From Zeugodacus cucurbitae (taxonomy: Eukaryota; Arthropoda; Insecta; Diptera; Tephritidae): a DNA stretch of 64,000 bases. The DNA lies in the NCBI RefSeq assembly GCF_028554725.1, contig NC_071670.1:22686001-22750000 (forward strand), read 5' to 3'. Position numbers and translations under genes: made by a program. The notes beneath the pieces were generated by a model, which worked only from the letters and a program-made list of their open reading frames with translations, ran no database searches and was not told where the DNA came from. Positions 25,601-37,146 of the stretch are shown piece by piece; the stretch's first letter is position 1, and the number at the start of each line of letters is the position of its first letter.

Positions 25601-25862
25601 GCGAATAAAAAGACAGCGGCTACGCTGGCTAGGTCATGTTGTTCGAATGGACGAAAACACTCCAGCCCTGAAAGTGTTCGATGCAGTACCCGCCGGAGGA
25701 AGCCGAGGAAAGGGAAGGCCTCCACTCCGTTGGAGGGACCAGGTGGAGAGCGACCTGTTTACACTTGGGATCTCCAACTGGCGCCGAACTGCGAAGGAGA
25801 GAGAGAGATGGCGCACTATCGTCGATCCGGCTAAACGGTTGCAACGCCAATCACATACATAC
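22639..25862 (+). mobile_element. RTE-clade retrotransposon, copy 3 (mosaic, altered 5' junction)
   Basis: About 3.2 kb of RTE, with the same right junction and right flanking satellite as copies 1 and 2 (ATGTTTCTAT at 25863-25872, then TTGTAGATAAAC). The left junction differs. It lacks the matching duplication and roughly 130 bp of the satellite that precedes the other copies, and the element is preceded by GATTAGGAGG. Its first ~230 bp, 23808-23960 and ~24977-25170 carry clustered differences from copies 1 and 2, while the stretches between are almost identical to copy 2. The tail is ACATACATAC. Confidence 0.9.
22882..25862 (+). pseudogene. RTE endonuclease/reverse transcriptase ORF, copy 3 (least degraded, still dead)
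   Basis: The first frame runs 22882-23469 and the second 23394-25448 (684 residues from its Met). The two overlap because of a 1-nt loss near 23379 (CTTGGGATT versus CTTGGCGATT) inside LGDFNAR. The catalytic Glu62 of the endonuclease is Lys, as in copy 2. The AAACAAGCTGG stretch that is frameshifted in copies 1 and 2 is intact here. RT motifs [25 protein letters not shown] and GFRQGD are present, but the YADD box is YAGD (GGT at 25053-25055), which removes a metal-binding Asp. TGG of GAEAW has become TAG at 25446-25448. Beyond it the frame is open again and keeps a longer C-terminus (RWRTIVDPAKRLQRQS) that copies 1, 2 and 4 lost. It runs through the tail into satellite, stopping at 25901. Confidence 0.9.
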
Positions 25863-28800
25863 ATGTTTCTATTTGTAGATAAACAACTAGCAAGAAAGTG
25901 AAGTTTTATCTTAAATCTGATAAAAATACAAAACAAATGATTATGGATAAATGTTCTTTATTCTTCTATTTGTCTATAAACAACTTTCACGAAAGTGAAC
26001 TTTGTTTTTAAATCTGATAAAAATACAATATAAATGACTATGAATAAATGTTTTTTATGCTTTATTTGTTGATAAGCAACTAGCAAGAAAGTGAAATTTG
26101 ATCTTCCATCTGAGAAAACTCAAAATAAATGATTATGAATAAATGTTCTATTTGTCGATAAACAACTAGCAAGAAAGTGAACTTTGATCATAAATCTGAT
26201 AAAACTCAAATTATTATTTGTCGAAAATTTTGTTTGCAAGAAAGTGAACTTTGATTTTAAATGTGATAAAATACAAAATAAATGATTATGAATAAATATT
26301 TTTTATGTTTTTATTTGTCAATATTCAACTTGCAAGAATGTGAACTTTGATCATAAATCTGATAAAACTCAAAATAAATGATTATGAAAAAATGTTATTT
26401 ATGTTTCTTTTTGTCGATAAACAACTTGCAAGAAAGTGAACTTTGATTTTAAATCTGATAAAATACGAAATAAATGACTATGAATAAATATTCTTTATGT
26501 TTTTATTTGTCGATATTCAACTTGCAAGAAAGTGAACTTTGATTTTAAATCCGATAAAAATACAAAATAAATGATTATGAATAAATGTTTTTTATGTTTC
26601 TATTTGTCGATAAACAACTTGCAAGTAAGTGAACTTTGGTCTTAAATCTGATAAAACTCAAAATAAATGACTATGAATAAATGTTCTTTACGTTTCTATT
26701 TGTCGATAAACAACTTGCAAGAAAGGGAACTTTGATCTTAAATCTGATACAAATACAAAATAAATGATTATGAATAAATGCTTTTTATGTTTCTATTTGT
26801 CGATAAACGACTTACTAGAAAGTGAACTTTGATCTTAAATATGATAAATAACAAAATAAATGACAATGAATAAATCTTCTTAATGTTATTCTTTGTCGAT
26901 ATTCAACTTGCAAGAAAATGAACTTTGATTTTAAATCCGATAAAAATACAAAATAAATGATTATGAATAAATTTTTTTTATGTTTCTATTTGTCGATAAT
27001 CAACTTGCAAGAAAGTGAACTTTGCTCATAAATCTGCGAAAGCTCCAAATAAATGATTAGGAATAAAATACAAAATAAATGATTATGAATAAAGATTCTT
27101 TACGTTTCTATTTGTCGATAAACAACTTGCAAGAAAGGGTACTTTGATTTGAAATCTGATAAAATAAGAAATAAATGTTATGAATAAATGTTCTTTATGT
27201 TTCTATTTGACGATATTCAACTTGCAAGAAAGTGAACTTTGATCTTAAATGTGATAAATAACAAAATAAATGACAATGAATAAATCTTCTTAATGTTATT
27301 CTTTGTCGATATTCAACTTGCAAGAAAGTGAACTTTGATTTTAAATCCGATAAAAATACAAAATAAATGATTATGAATAAATTTTTTTTATGTTTCTATT
27401 TGTCGATAATCAACTTGCAAGAAAGTGAACTTTGCTCATAAATCTGCGAAAGCTCCAAATAAATGATTAGGAATAAAACTCAAAATAAATGATTATGAAT
27501 AAATGTTCTTTACGTTTCTATTTGTCGATAAACAACTTGCAAGAAAGGGACCTTTGATCTTAAATCTGATACAAATACAAAATAAATGATTATGAATAAA
27601 TGCTTTTTATGTTTCTATTTGTCGATAAACGACTTACTAGAAAGTGAACTTTGATCTTAAATGTGATAAATAACAAAATAAATGACAATGAATAAATCTT
27701 CTTAATGTTATTCTTTGTCGATATTCAACTTGCAAGAAAGTGAACTTTGATTTTAAATCCGATAAAAATACAAAATAAATGATTATGAATAAATTTTTTT
27801 TATGTTTCTATTTGTCGATAATCAACTTGCAAGAAAGTGAACTTTGCTCATAAATCTGCGAAAGCTCCAAATAAATGATTAGGAATAATATACAAAATAA
27901 ATGATTATGAATAAAGATTCTGTATGTTTCTATTTGACGATATTCAACTTCCAAGAAAGTGAACTTTGCTCATAAATCTGCGAAAGCTCCAAATAAATGA
28001 TTAGGAATAAAATACAAAATAAATGATTATGAATAAAGATTCTTTATGTTTCTATTTGACGATATTCAACTTGCAAGAAAGTGAACTTTGCTCATAAATC
28101 TGCGAAAGCTCCATATAAATGATTAGGAATAAAATACAAAATAAATGATTATGAATAAAGATTCTTTACGTTTCTATTTGTCGATAAACAACTTGCAAGA
28201 AAGTGAACTTTGCTCATAAATCTGCGAAAGCTCCATATAAATGATTAGGAATAAAATACAAAATAAATGATTATGAATAAAGATTCTTTACGTTTCTATT
28301 TGTCGATAAACAACTTGCAAGAAAGGGAACTTTGATTTTAAATCTGATAAAATACGAAATAAATGTTATGAATAAATGTTCTTTATGTTTTCATTTTTCG
28401 ATATTCAAGTTGCAAGAAATTGAGCTTTGATCTTAAGTGTGATGAAATACAAAATAAATGATTATGAATAAATATTCTTTATGTTTCTATTTGACGATAT
28501 TCAACTTGCAAGAAAGTGAACTTTGCTCATAAATCTGCGAAAGCTCCAAATAAATGATTAGGAATAAAATACAAAATAAATGATTATGAATAAAGATTCT
28601 GTATGTTTTTATCTGATGATATTCAACTTGCAAGAAAGTGAACTTTGCTCATAAATCTGCGAAAGCTCCAAATAAATGATTAGGAATAAAATACAAAATA
28701 AATGATTGTGAATAAAGCTTCTTTACGTTTCTATTTGTCGATAAACAACTTGCAAGAAAGGGAACTTTGATTTTAAATCTGATAAAATACGAAATAAATG

Positions 28801-31800
28801 TTATGAATAAATGTTCTTTATGTTTCTATTTGACGATATTCAACTTGCAAGAAAGTGAACTTTGATCTTAAATGTGATAAATAACAAAATAAATGACAAT
28901 GAATAAATCTTCTTAATGTTATTCTTTGTCGATATTCAACTTGCAAGAAAGTGAACTTTGATTTTAAATCCGATAAAAATACAAAATAAATGATTATGAA
29001 TAAATTTTTTTTATGTTTCTATTTGTCGATAATCAACTTGCAAGAAAGTGAACTTTGCTCATAAATCTGCGAAAGCTCCAAATAAATGATTAGGAATAAA
29101 ACTCAAAATAAATGATTATGAATAAATGTTCTTTACGTTTCTATTTGTCGATAAACAACTTGCAAGAAAGGGAACTTTGATCTTAAATCTGATACAAATA
29201 CAAAATAAATGATTATGAATAAATGTTCTTTACGTTTCTATTTGTCGATAAACAACTTGCAAGAAAGGGAACTTTGATCTTAAATCTGATACAAATACAA
29301 AATAAATGATTATGAATAAATGCTTTTTATGTTTCTATTTGTCGATAAACGACTTACTAGAAAGTGAACTTTGATCTTAAATGTGATAAATAACAAAATA
29401 AATGACAATGAATAAATCTTCTTAATGTTATTCTTTGTCGATATTCAACTTGCAAGAAAGTGAACTTTGATTTTAAATCCGATAAAAATACAAAATAAAT
29501 GATTATGAATAAATTTTTTTTTATGTTTCTATTTGTCGATAATCAACTTGCAAGAAAGTGAACTTTGCTCATAAATCTGCGAAAGCTCCAAATAAATGAT
29601 TAGGAATAAAACTCAAAATAAATGATTATGAATAAATGTTCTTTACGTTTCTATTTGTCGATAAACAACTTGCAAGAAAGGGAACTTTGATCTTAAATCT
29701 GATACAAATACAAAATAAATGATTATGAATAAATGCTTTTTATGTTTCTATTTGTCGATAAACGACTTACTAGAAAGTGAACATTGATCTTAAATGTGAT
29801 AAATAACAAAATAAATGACAATGAATAAATCTTCTTAATGTTATTTTTTGTCGATATTCAACTTGCAAGAAAGTGAACTTTGATTTTAAATCCGATAAAA
29901 ATACAAAATAAATGATTATGAATAAATTTTTTTTATGTTTCTATTTGTCGATAATCAACTTGCAAGAAAGTGAACTTTGCTCATAAATCTGCGAAAGCTC
30001 CAAATAAATGATTAGGAATAAAATACAAAATAAATGATTATGAATAAAGATTCTGTATGTTTTTATCTGATGATATTCAACTTGCAAGAAAGTGAACTTT
30101 GCTCATAAATCTGCGAAAGCTCCAAATAAATGATTAGGAATAAAATACAAAATAAATGATTGTGAATAAAGATTCTTTACGTTTCTATTTGACGATAAAC
30201 AACTTGCAAGAAAGGGAACTTTGATTTTAAATCTGATAAAATACGAAATAAATGTTATGAATAAATGTTTTTTATGTTTCTATTTGACGATATTCAACTT
30301 GCAAGAAAGTGAACTTTGATCTTAAATGTGATAAATAACAAAATAAATGACAATGAATAAATCTTCTTAATGTTATTCTTTGTCGATATTCAACTTGCAA
30401 GAAAGTGAACTTTGATTTTAAATCCGATAAAAATACAAAATAAATGATTATGAATAAATTTTTTTTATGTTTCTATTTGTCGATAATCAACTTGCAAGAA
30501 AGTGAACTTTGCTCATAAATCTGCGAAAGCTCCAAATAAATGATTAGGAATAAAACTCAAAATAAATGATTATGAATAAATGTTCTTTACGTTTCTATTT
30601 GTCGATAAACAACTTGCAAGAAAGGGAACTTTGATCTTAAATCTGATACAAATACAAAATAAATGATTATAAATAAATGTTCTTTACGTTTCTATTTGTC
30701 GATAAACAACTTGCAAGAAAGGGAACTTTGATCTTAAATCTGATACAAATACAAAATAAATGATTATGAATAAATGCTTTTTATGTTTCTATTTGTCGAT
30801 AAACGCCTTACTAGAAAGTGAACTTTGATCTTAAATGTGATAAATAACAAAATAAATGACAATGAATAAATCTTCTTAATGTTATTCTTTGTCGATATTC
30901 AACTTGCAAGAAAGTGAACTTTGATTTTAAATCCGATAAAAATACAAAATAAATGATTATGAATAAATTTTTTTTATGTTTCTATTTGTCGATAATCAAC
31001 TTGCAAGAAAGTGAACTTTGCTCATAAATCTGCGAAAGCTCCAAATAAATGATTAGGAATAAAACTCAAAATAAATGATTATGAATAAATGTTCTTTACG
31101 TTTCTATTTGTCGATAAACAACTTGCAAGAAAGGGAACTTTGATCTTAAATCTGATACAAATACAAAATAAATGATTATGAATAAATGCTTTTTATGTTT
31201 CTATTTGTCGATAAACGACTTACTAGAAAGTGAACTTTGATCTTAAATGTGATAAATAACAAAATAAATGACAATGAATGAATTAATGTTATTCTTTGTC
31301 GATATTCAACTTGCAGGAAAGTGAACTTTGATTTTAAATCCGATAAAAATACAAAATAAATGATTATGAATAAAATTTTTTTATGTTTCTATTTGTCGAT
31401 AATCAACTTGCAAGAAAGTGAACTTTGCTCATAAATCTGCGAAAGCTCCAAATAAATGATTAGGAATAATATACAAAATAAATGATTATGAATAAAGATT
31501 CTGTATGTTTCTATTTGACGATATTCAACTTGCAAGAAAGTGAACTTTGCTCATAAATCTGCGAAAGCTCCAAATAAATGATTATGAATAAAGATTCTTT
31601 ATGTTTCTATTTGACGATATTCAACTTGCAAGAAAGTGAACTTTGCTCATAAATCTGCGAAAGCTCCATATAAATGATTAGGAATAAAATACAAAATAAA
31701 TGATTATGAATAAAGATTCTTTACGTTTCTATTTTTCGATAAACAACTTGCAAGAAAGGGAACTTTGATTTTAAATCTGATAAAATACGAAATAAATGTT

Positions 31801-32637
31801 ATGAATAAATGTTCTTTATGTTTTCATTTTTCGATATTCAAGTTGCAAGAAATTGAGCTTTGATCTTAAGTGTGATGAAATACAAAATAAATGATTATGA
31901 ATAAATATTCTTTATGTTTCTATTTGACGATATTCAACTTGCAAGAAAGTGAACTTTGCTCATAAATCTGCGAAAGCTCCAAATAAATGATTAGGAATAA
32001 AATACAAAATAAATGATTATGAATAAAGATTCTGTATGTTTTTATCTGATGATATTCAACTTGCAAGAAAGTGAACTTTGATCATAAATCTGCGAAAGCT
32101 CAAATTAAATGATTAGGAATAAATCTTCTTTATGTTTCTCTTTGACGATATCCAACTTGCAAGAAAGTGAACTTTGCTCATAAATCTGCGAAAGCTAAAA
32201 ATAAATGATTATGAAAAAATGTTATTAATGTTTCTTTTTGTCGATAAACAACTTGCAAGGAAATGAACTTTGTTTTTAAATCAGATAAAATACGAAATAA
32301 ATGACTATGAATAAATATTCTTTATGTTTTTATTTGTCGATATTCAACTTGCAAGAAAGTGAACTTTGATTTTAAATCTGATACAAATACAAAATAAATG
32401 ATTATAAATAAATGCTTTTTATGTTTCTATTTGTCGATAAACAACTTGCTAGAAAGTGAACTTTGATCTTAAATGTGATAAATAACAAAATAAATGATTA
32501 GGAATAAAATACAAAATAAATGATTATGAATAAAGATTCTTTATGTTTTTATCTGGCGTTATTCAACTTGCAAGAAAGTGAACTTTGATCATAAATCTGC
32601 GAAAGTTCAAATTAAATAATAGGAATAAATCTTCTTA
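25863..32637 (+). repeat. 96-bp satellite array, zone C (412/509-bp higher-order repeats)
   Basis: Satellite without coding sequence. A marker monomer with GATAAATAACAAAATAAATG recurs at 26843, 27253, 27665, 28876, 29385, 29798, 30330, 30839 and 31251. Spacings are 410-413 bp for a basic unit or 509 bp when one 97-bp monomer is doubled. The 122-bp long monomer (GCTCC then GATTAGGAATAAAATAC) is frequent, for example 28025-28146. A segment with ATTTTTCGATATTCAAG occurs near 28390 and again near 31820. Confidence 0.93.
28876..31783 (+). repeat. Two ~1,454-bp higher-order repeat units
   Basis: Marker spacing 509, 413 and 532 bp from 28876 is followed by 509 and 412 bp from 30330, so the block 28876-30329 repeats from 30330. 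Both units contain the same doubled TTTACG monomer. The last ~300 bp of the second unit diverges (TTTCTATTTGACG in place of TTTTTATCTGATG), so its right edge is approximate. Confidence 0.75.
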
Positions 32638-32684
32638 ATGTTTTTCTGACGGTGCCTACGCCAAATATATATATATGTTTTTCT
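32638..32684 (+). repeat. 10-bp target-site duplications around a 27-bp insert
   Basis: ATGTTTTTCT occurs at 32638-32647 and again at 32675-32684. The array read through with a single copy would be a normal ATGTTTTTCTTTGTCGATA monomer. The duplicated bases are at positions 22-31 of the monomer, the same register as the full-length RTE duplications. Confidence 0.8.
32648..32674 (+). mobile_element. 27-bp RTE-like 3' end (extreme 5' truncation)
   Basis: A GC-richer stretch, GACGGTGCCTACGCC, followed by an ATATAT run interrupts a satellite monomer. Its first 17 bases match the RTE 3' end (AACGGTTGCAACGCCAA, just before the ACAT tail) at 13 of 17 positions without gaps. The tail is AT-repeat instead of ACAT-repeat, pointing to a related RTE family. 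With the flanking 10-bp duplication, the simplest reading is a retrotransposition that aborted after copying the last few bases. The match is short, so this stays an inference. Confidence 0.65.
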
Positions 32685-35600
32685 TTGTCGATACGAACTT
32701 GCACGAAAGTGAACTTTGATTTTAAATCTGATAAAATACGAAATAAATGACTATGAATAAATATTTTTTATGTTTTTATTTGTCGATATTCAACTTGCAA
32801 GAAAGTGAACTTTGATCTTAAATCTGATAAAAATACAAAATAAATGATTAGTGATTAATGTTCTTTATTCTTCTATTTGTCTATAAGCAACTTGCAGTAA
32901 AGTGAATTTTGTTCTTAAATCTGCGAAAACTCCAAATAAATAATTATGAATAAATGTTCATTATTTTTCCATTTGTCGATAAACAACTTCCAAGAAAGTG
33001 AACTTTGATCTTAAATGTGATAAAATTCAAAATAAATAATTATGAATAAATATTATTTATGTTTTTATTTGTCAATATTCAACTTACATGTGAACTTTGA
33101 TCATAAATCTGATAAAACTCTAAATAAATAATTCGGAATAAATTTTCTTTATGTTTTTCTTTGTCGATATTCAATCTAATAAAATACGAAATAAATGGCT
33201 ATGAATAAATATTCCTTATGTTTTTGTTTGTCGATATTCATCTTGCAAGAAAGTGAATAACCTTCATTAATCTGCGAAAACTCAAAATAAATAATTATGA
33301 ATAAATGTGCTTTATGTATCTATTTGTCGATAAACAACTTGCTAGAAAGTGAACTTTGACTTTAAATCTGATAAAAATAAATGACTGTGTATAAATATTC
33401 TTTATGTTTTTATTTGTCGATATTCAACTTGCTAAAAAGTGAACTTTGATCTTAAATGTGATAAAATACAAAATAAATGATTAGGATTAAATATTTTTTA
33501 TGTTTTTCTTTGTCGATACTCAACTTGCAAGAAAGTGAACTTTGATCTTAAATCCGATAAAAACACAATATAAATGATTAGTGTTAAATGTTCTTTATTC
33601 TTCTATTTGTCTATAAACAACTTGCACGAAAGTGAATTTTTTTCTTAAATCTGCGAAAACATATAAATAATTATGAATAAATATTCTTTATGTTTTTATT
33701 TGTCGATATTCAACTTGCTAGAAATTAAACTTGGATCTTAAATGTAATAAATAACAAAATAAATGATTAGGAATAAATCTTATTTATGTTTCTATTTGTC
33801 GATCAACAACTTACTAGAAAGTGAACCTTGGTCTTAAATGTGATAAAATACAAAATATATGATTATGAATAAATATTCTTTATGTTTTTATATGTCAATA
33901 TTCAACTTGCAAGAATGTGAACTTTGATCATAAACCTGATAAAACTCTAAATAAATGATTAGGAATAAATCTTCTTTATGTTTTTCTTTGTCGATATTCA
34001 ACTTGCAAAAAGTGAACTTTGATTTTAAATCTAATAAAATACGAAATAAATGGCTATGAATAAATATTCCTCATGTTTTTATTGTCGATATTCATCTTGC
34101 AAGAATGTGAATAACCTTCATAAGACTGCGAAAACTCAAAATAAATAATTATGAATAAATGTTCTTTAAGTATCTATTTGTCGATAAACAACTTGCAAGA
34201 AAGTGAACTTTGACTTTAATCTGATAAAAATAAATGATTGTGTATAAATATTCTTTATGTTTTTATTTGTCGATATTAAACTTGCTAGAAAGTGAACTTT
34301 GATCTTAAATGTGATAAAATACAAAATAAATGATTAGGAATAAATATTCTTTATGTTTCTATTTCTCGATATTCAACTTGCAAGTAAGTGAACTTTGATC
34401 ATAAATCCAAGAAAACTCAAAATAAATGATTATGAATAAATGTTCTTTATGTTTCTATTTGTCGATAAACAACTAGCAAGAAAGTGAACTTTGGTCATAA
34501 ATCTGATAAAACTCAAATTATTATTTGTCGAAAATTTTGTTTGCAAGAAAGTGAACTTTGATCCTAAATCTGATTATGAATAAATGTTATTTATGTTTCT
34601 ATTTGTCGATAAACAACTTGCTAGAAAGTAAACTTTGATCTTAAATCTGATTCTTTATGTTTTTATCTGACGATATTCAACTTGCAAGAAAGTGAACTTT
34701 GATCATAAATCTGCGAAAGCTCAAACTAAATGATTAGGAATAAATCTTCTTTATGTTTTACTTTGTCGATATGAACTTGCACGAAAGTGAACTTTGATTT
34801 TAAATCTGATAAAATACGAAATAAATGACTATGAATAAATATTTTTTATGTTTTTATTTGTCGATATTCAACTTGCAACAAAGTGAACTTTGATCTTAAA
34901 TCTGATAAAAATACAAAATAAATGATTAGTGATAAATGTTCTTTATTCTTCTATTTGTCTATAAACAACTTGCACGAAAGTGAATTTTTTTCTTAAATCT
35001 GCGAAAACTCAAAATAAATAATTATGAATAAATATTCTTTATGTTTTTATTTGTCGATATTCAACTTGCTAGAAATTAAATTTGGATCTTAAATGTAATA
35101 AATAACAAAATAAATGATTAGGAATAAATCTTATTTATGTTTCTATTTGTCGATAAACAACTTACTAGAAAGTGAACCTTGGTCTAAAATGTGATAAAAT
35201 ACAAAATATATGATTATGAATAAATATTCTTTATGCTTCTATTTATCGATATTCAACTTGCAAGAAAGGGAACTTTGATCATAAATCTAGGAAAACACAA
35301 AATAAATGATTATGAATAAATGTTCTTTATGTTTTTATTTGTTGATAAACAACTAGCAAGAAAGTGAAATTTCATCTTAAATCTGATAAAAATAAATGAT
35401 TGTGAATACATATTCTTTATGTTTCTATTTGTCGATAAACAACTTGCTAGAAAGTAAACTTTGATCTTAAATCTGATAAAATACAAAATAAATTATTATG
35501 AATAAAGATTCTTTATGTTTTTATTTGGCGATATTCAACTTGCAAGAAAATGAACTTTGCTCATAAATCTGCGAAAGCTCAAAATAAATGATTAGAAATA

Positions 35601-36366
35601 AATCTTCTTTATGTTTTTTTTTTGTCGTGATGAACTTGCAAGAAAGTGAACTTTCATCTTAAATGTGATAAAATACAAAATATATGATTATGAATAAATA
35701 TTCTTTATGTTTTTATTTGTCGATAAACAACTTGTAAGTAAGTGAACTTTGATCTTTAATCTGATAAAAATACAAAATTAATGATTATGAATAAATGTTC
35801 TTTATGTTTATATTTGTCGACAAACAACTTGCTAGAATGTGAACTTTGATCTTAAGTGTGATCAAATACAAAATAAATGATTATGAATATATATTCATTA
35901 TGTTTCTATTTGTCAATAAACAACTTGCAAGTAAGTGAACTTTGTTCTTAAATCTGATAAAAATACAATATAAATGATTATGAATAAATGTTATTTATGT
36001 TTCTATTTGCAGATAAACAACTTGCTAGATAGTAAACTTTGATCTTAAATCTGATAAAATACAAAATAAATGATTATGAATAAAGATTCTTTATGTTTTT
36101 ATCTGACGATATTCAACTTGCTAGAAATTAAACTTGGATCTTAAATAATAAAATAAAATACAAAATAAATGTTTAGGAATAAATCTTATTTATGTTTCTA
36201 TTTGTCGATAAACAACTTACTAGAAAGTGAACCTTGGTCTTAAATGTGATAAAATACAAAATATATGATTATGAATAAATATTCTTTATGTTTCTATTTA
36301 TCGATATTCAACTTGCAAGAAAGGGAATTTTGATCATAAATCTAAGAAAACACAAAATAAATGATT
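32685..36366 (+). repeat. 96-bp satellite array, zone D (most diverged monomers)
   Basis: Satellite without coding sequence. Monomers are more divergent and more often truncated than elsewhere, for example 33062-33180 and 34085-34140. Characteristic variants are TTGCTAGAAAGTGAAC, GAAATTAAACTTGGATC and GTGAATAACCTTCAT. The last monomer before the Jockey insert ends in ATGATTATGAATAAAT. Confidence 0.93.
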
Positions 36367-36376
36367 ATGAATAAAT
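36367..36376 (+). repeat. Target-site duplication of the Jockey-clade insert (left)
   Basis: ATGAATAAAT here is matched at 37137-37146 on the other side of the insert. It lies at positions 5-14 of the satellite monomer. The last T merges with the poly(T) run, so the length is 9-10 bp. Confidence 0.75.
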
Positions 36377-37136
36377 TTTTTTTTTTTTTTTTCAATATTT
36401 GTTTATTTATTGAATCTGCTCTTTGGAGCCTAACAATAAGTTATTAAATCTTAATTCTAATTAAAACTAGACAAGCTCAACCAAGTGATTGAGTTGTTTT
36501 GGTGAAACGTTGCTCATCAGTGTGCTGGCATATCTCTTCTTTTTAGACGTGATTGATTGCAAGAATGTACTAAAGCGTTAGCCAATGGGTTTGGGTGATC
36601 TCGGAGTTTGGATAAATATTTGTGTCTGCTGTTCTCAACTTCTTTCTTTACCATGAGAATACCAAGATCTTTATGGATATTTTCATTACGCATGTACCAT
36701 GGTGAGCACGTGATTGTTCTAAGCATTTTTGATTGAAATCTCTGAATTATATCGATATTGGTTGCACAGGTCGTACCCCACAGTTGAATGCCGTACATCC
36801 AAATCGGTTTTATTATCGCGTTATATAACAGAACTTTGTTGTCTAGGCTAAGTTTTGATTTTTTGTTTAGAAGCCAATTTAAATTTGCAGCTCTTATCTT
36901 CATGCAGGTTATTTTGCTCGATATGTGTTTTCTCCACGTGAGCCTTCTATCTAAGTGAATACCAAGATATGTTACTTCAGTCGCTTGGGGCACTAAAATA
37001 TTGTTCATTTTAACTGCCGGGCACGTTTTTGGTCTTAGGGAAAATGTAACATGCTTGCACTTTTGTTCGTTTACATTAATACGCCAGTTGGTTAGCCATT
37101 CTTCGACAAAAATCAAATGATCTTCTAATACTATTG
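36377..37136 (-). mobile_element. Jockey-clade LINE, 5'-truncated (~760 bp)
   Basis: A minus-strand insert ends in a poly(A) tail, visible as about 17 T at 36376-36392. On the minus strand an AATAAATAAA run lies just before the tail and could serve as a polyadenylation signal. The piece carries only the C-terminal part of a reverse transcriptase and about 140 bp of 3' untranslated sequence, and is flanked by a 10-bp TSD. This is an ordinary 5'-truncated target-primed insertion. Unlike the RTE it occurs once in the window, so it has not been amplified with the array. Confidence 0.88.
36517..37136 (-). pseudogene. Jockey-clade reverse transcriptase C-terminal fragment
   Basis: About 206 codons without a stop cover the part of the RT after the YADD box: a WLTNWRINVNEQKC segment, VTYLGIHLDRRLTWRKHI, a KVLLYNAIIKPIWMYGIQLWG block and LRTITCSPWYMRNE, ending at TGA (complement of 36517-36519). 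This block order is typical of Jockey-clade elements. The endonuclease, the RT fingers and palm and ORF1 are all missing. The open frame extends to 37236, but its first 33 codons come from satellite read on the minus strand and are not part of the element. The lack of internal stops suggests a fairly young insertion. Confidence 0.87.
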
Positions 37137-37146
37137 ATGAATAAAT

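Noticed and set aside
14731..25862. Independent retrotransposition of each RTE copy
   Set aside because: Identical insertion site and matching satellite flanks (right side for copy 3) make separate insertion events very unlikely.
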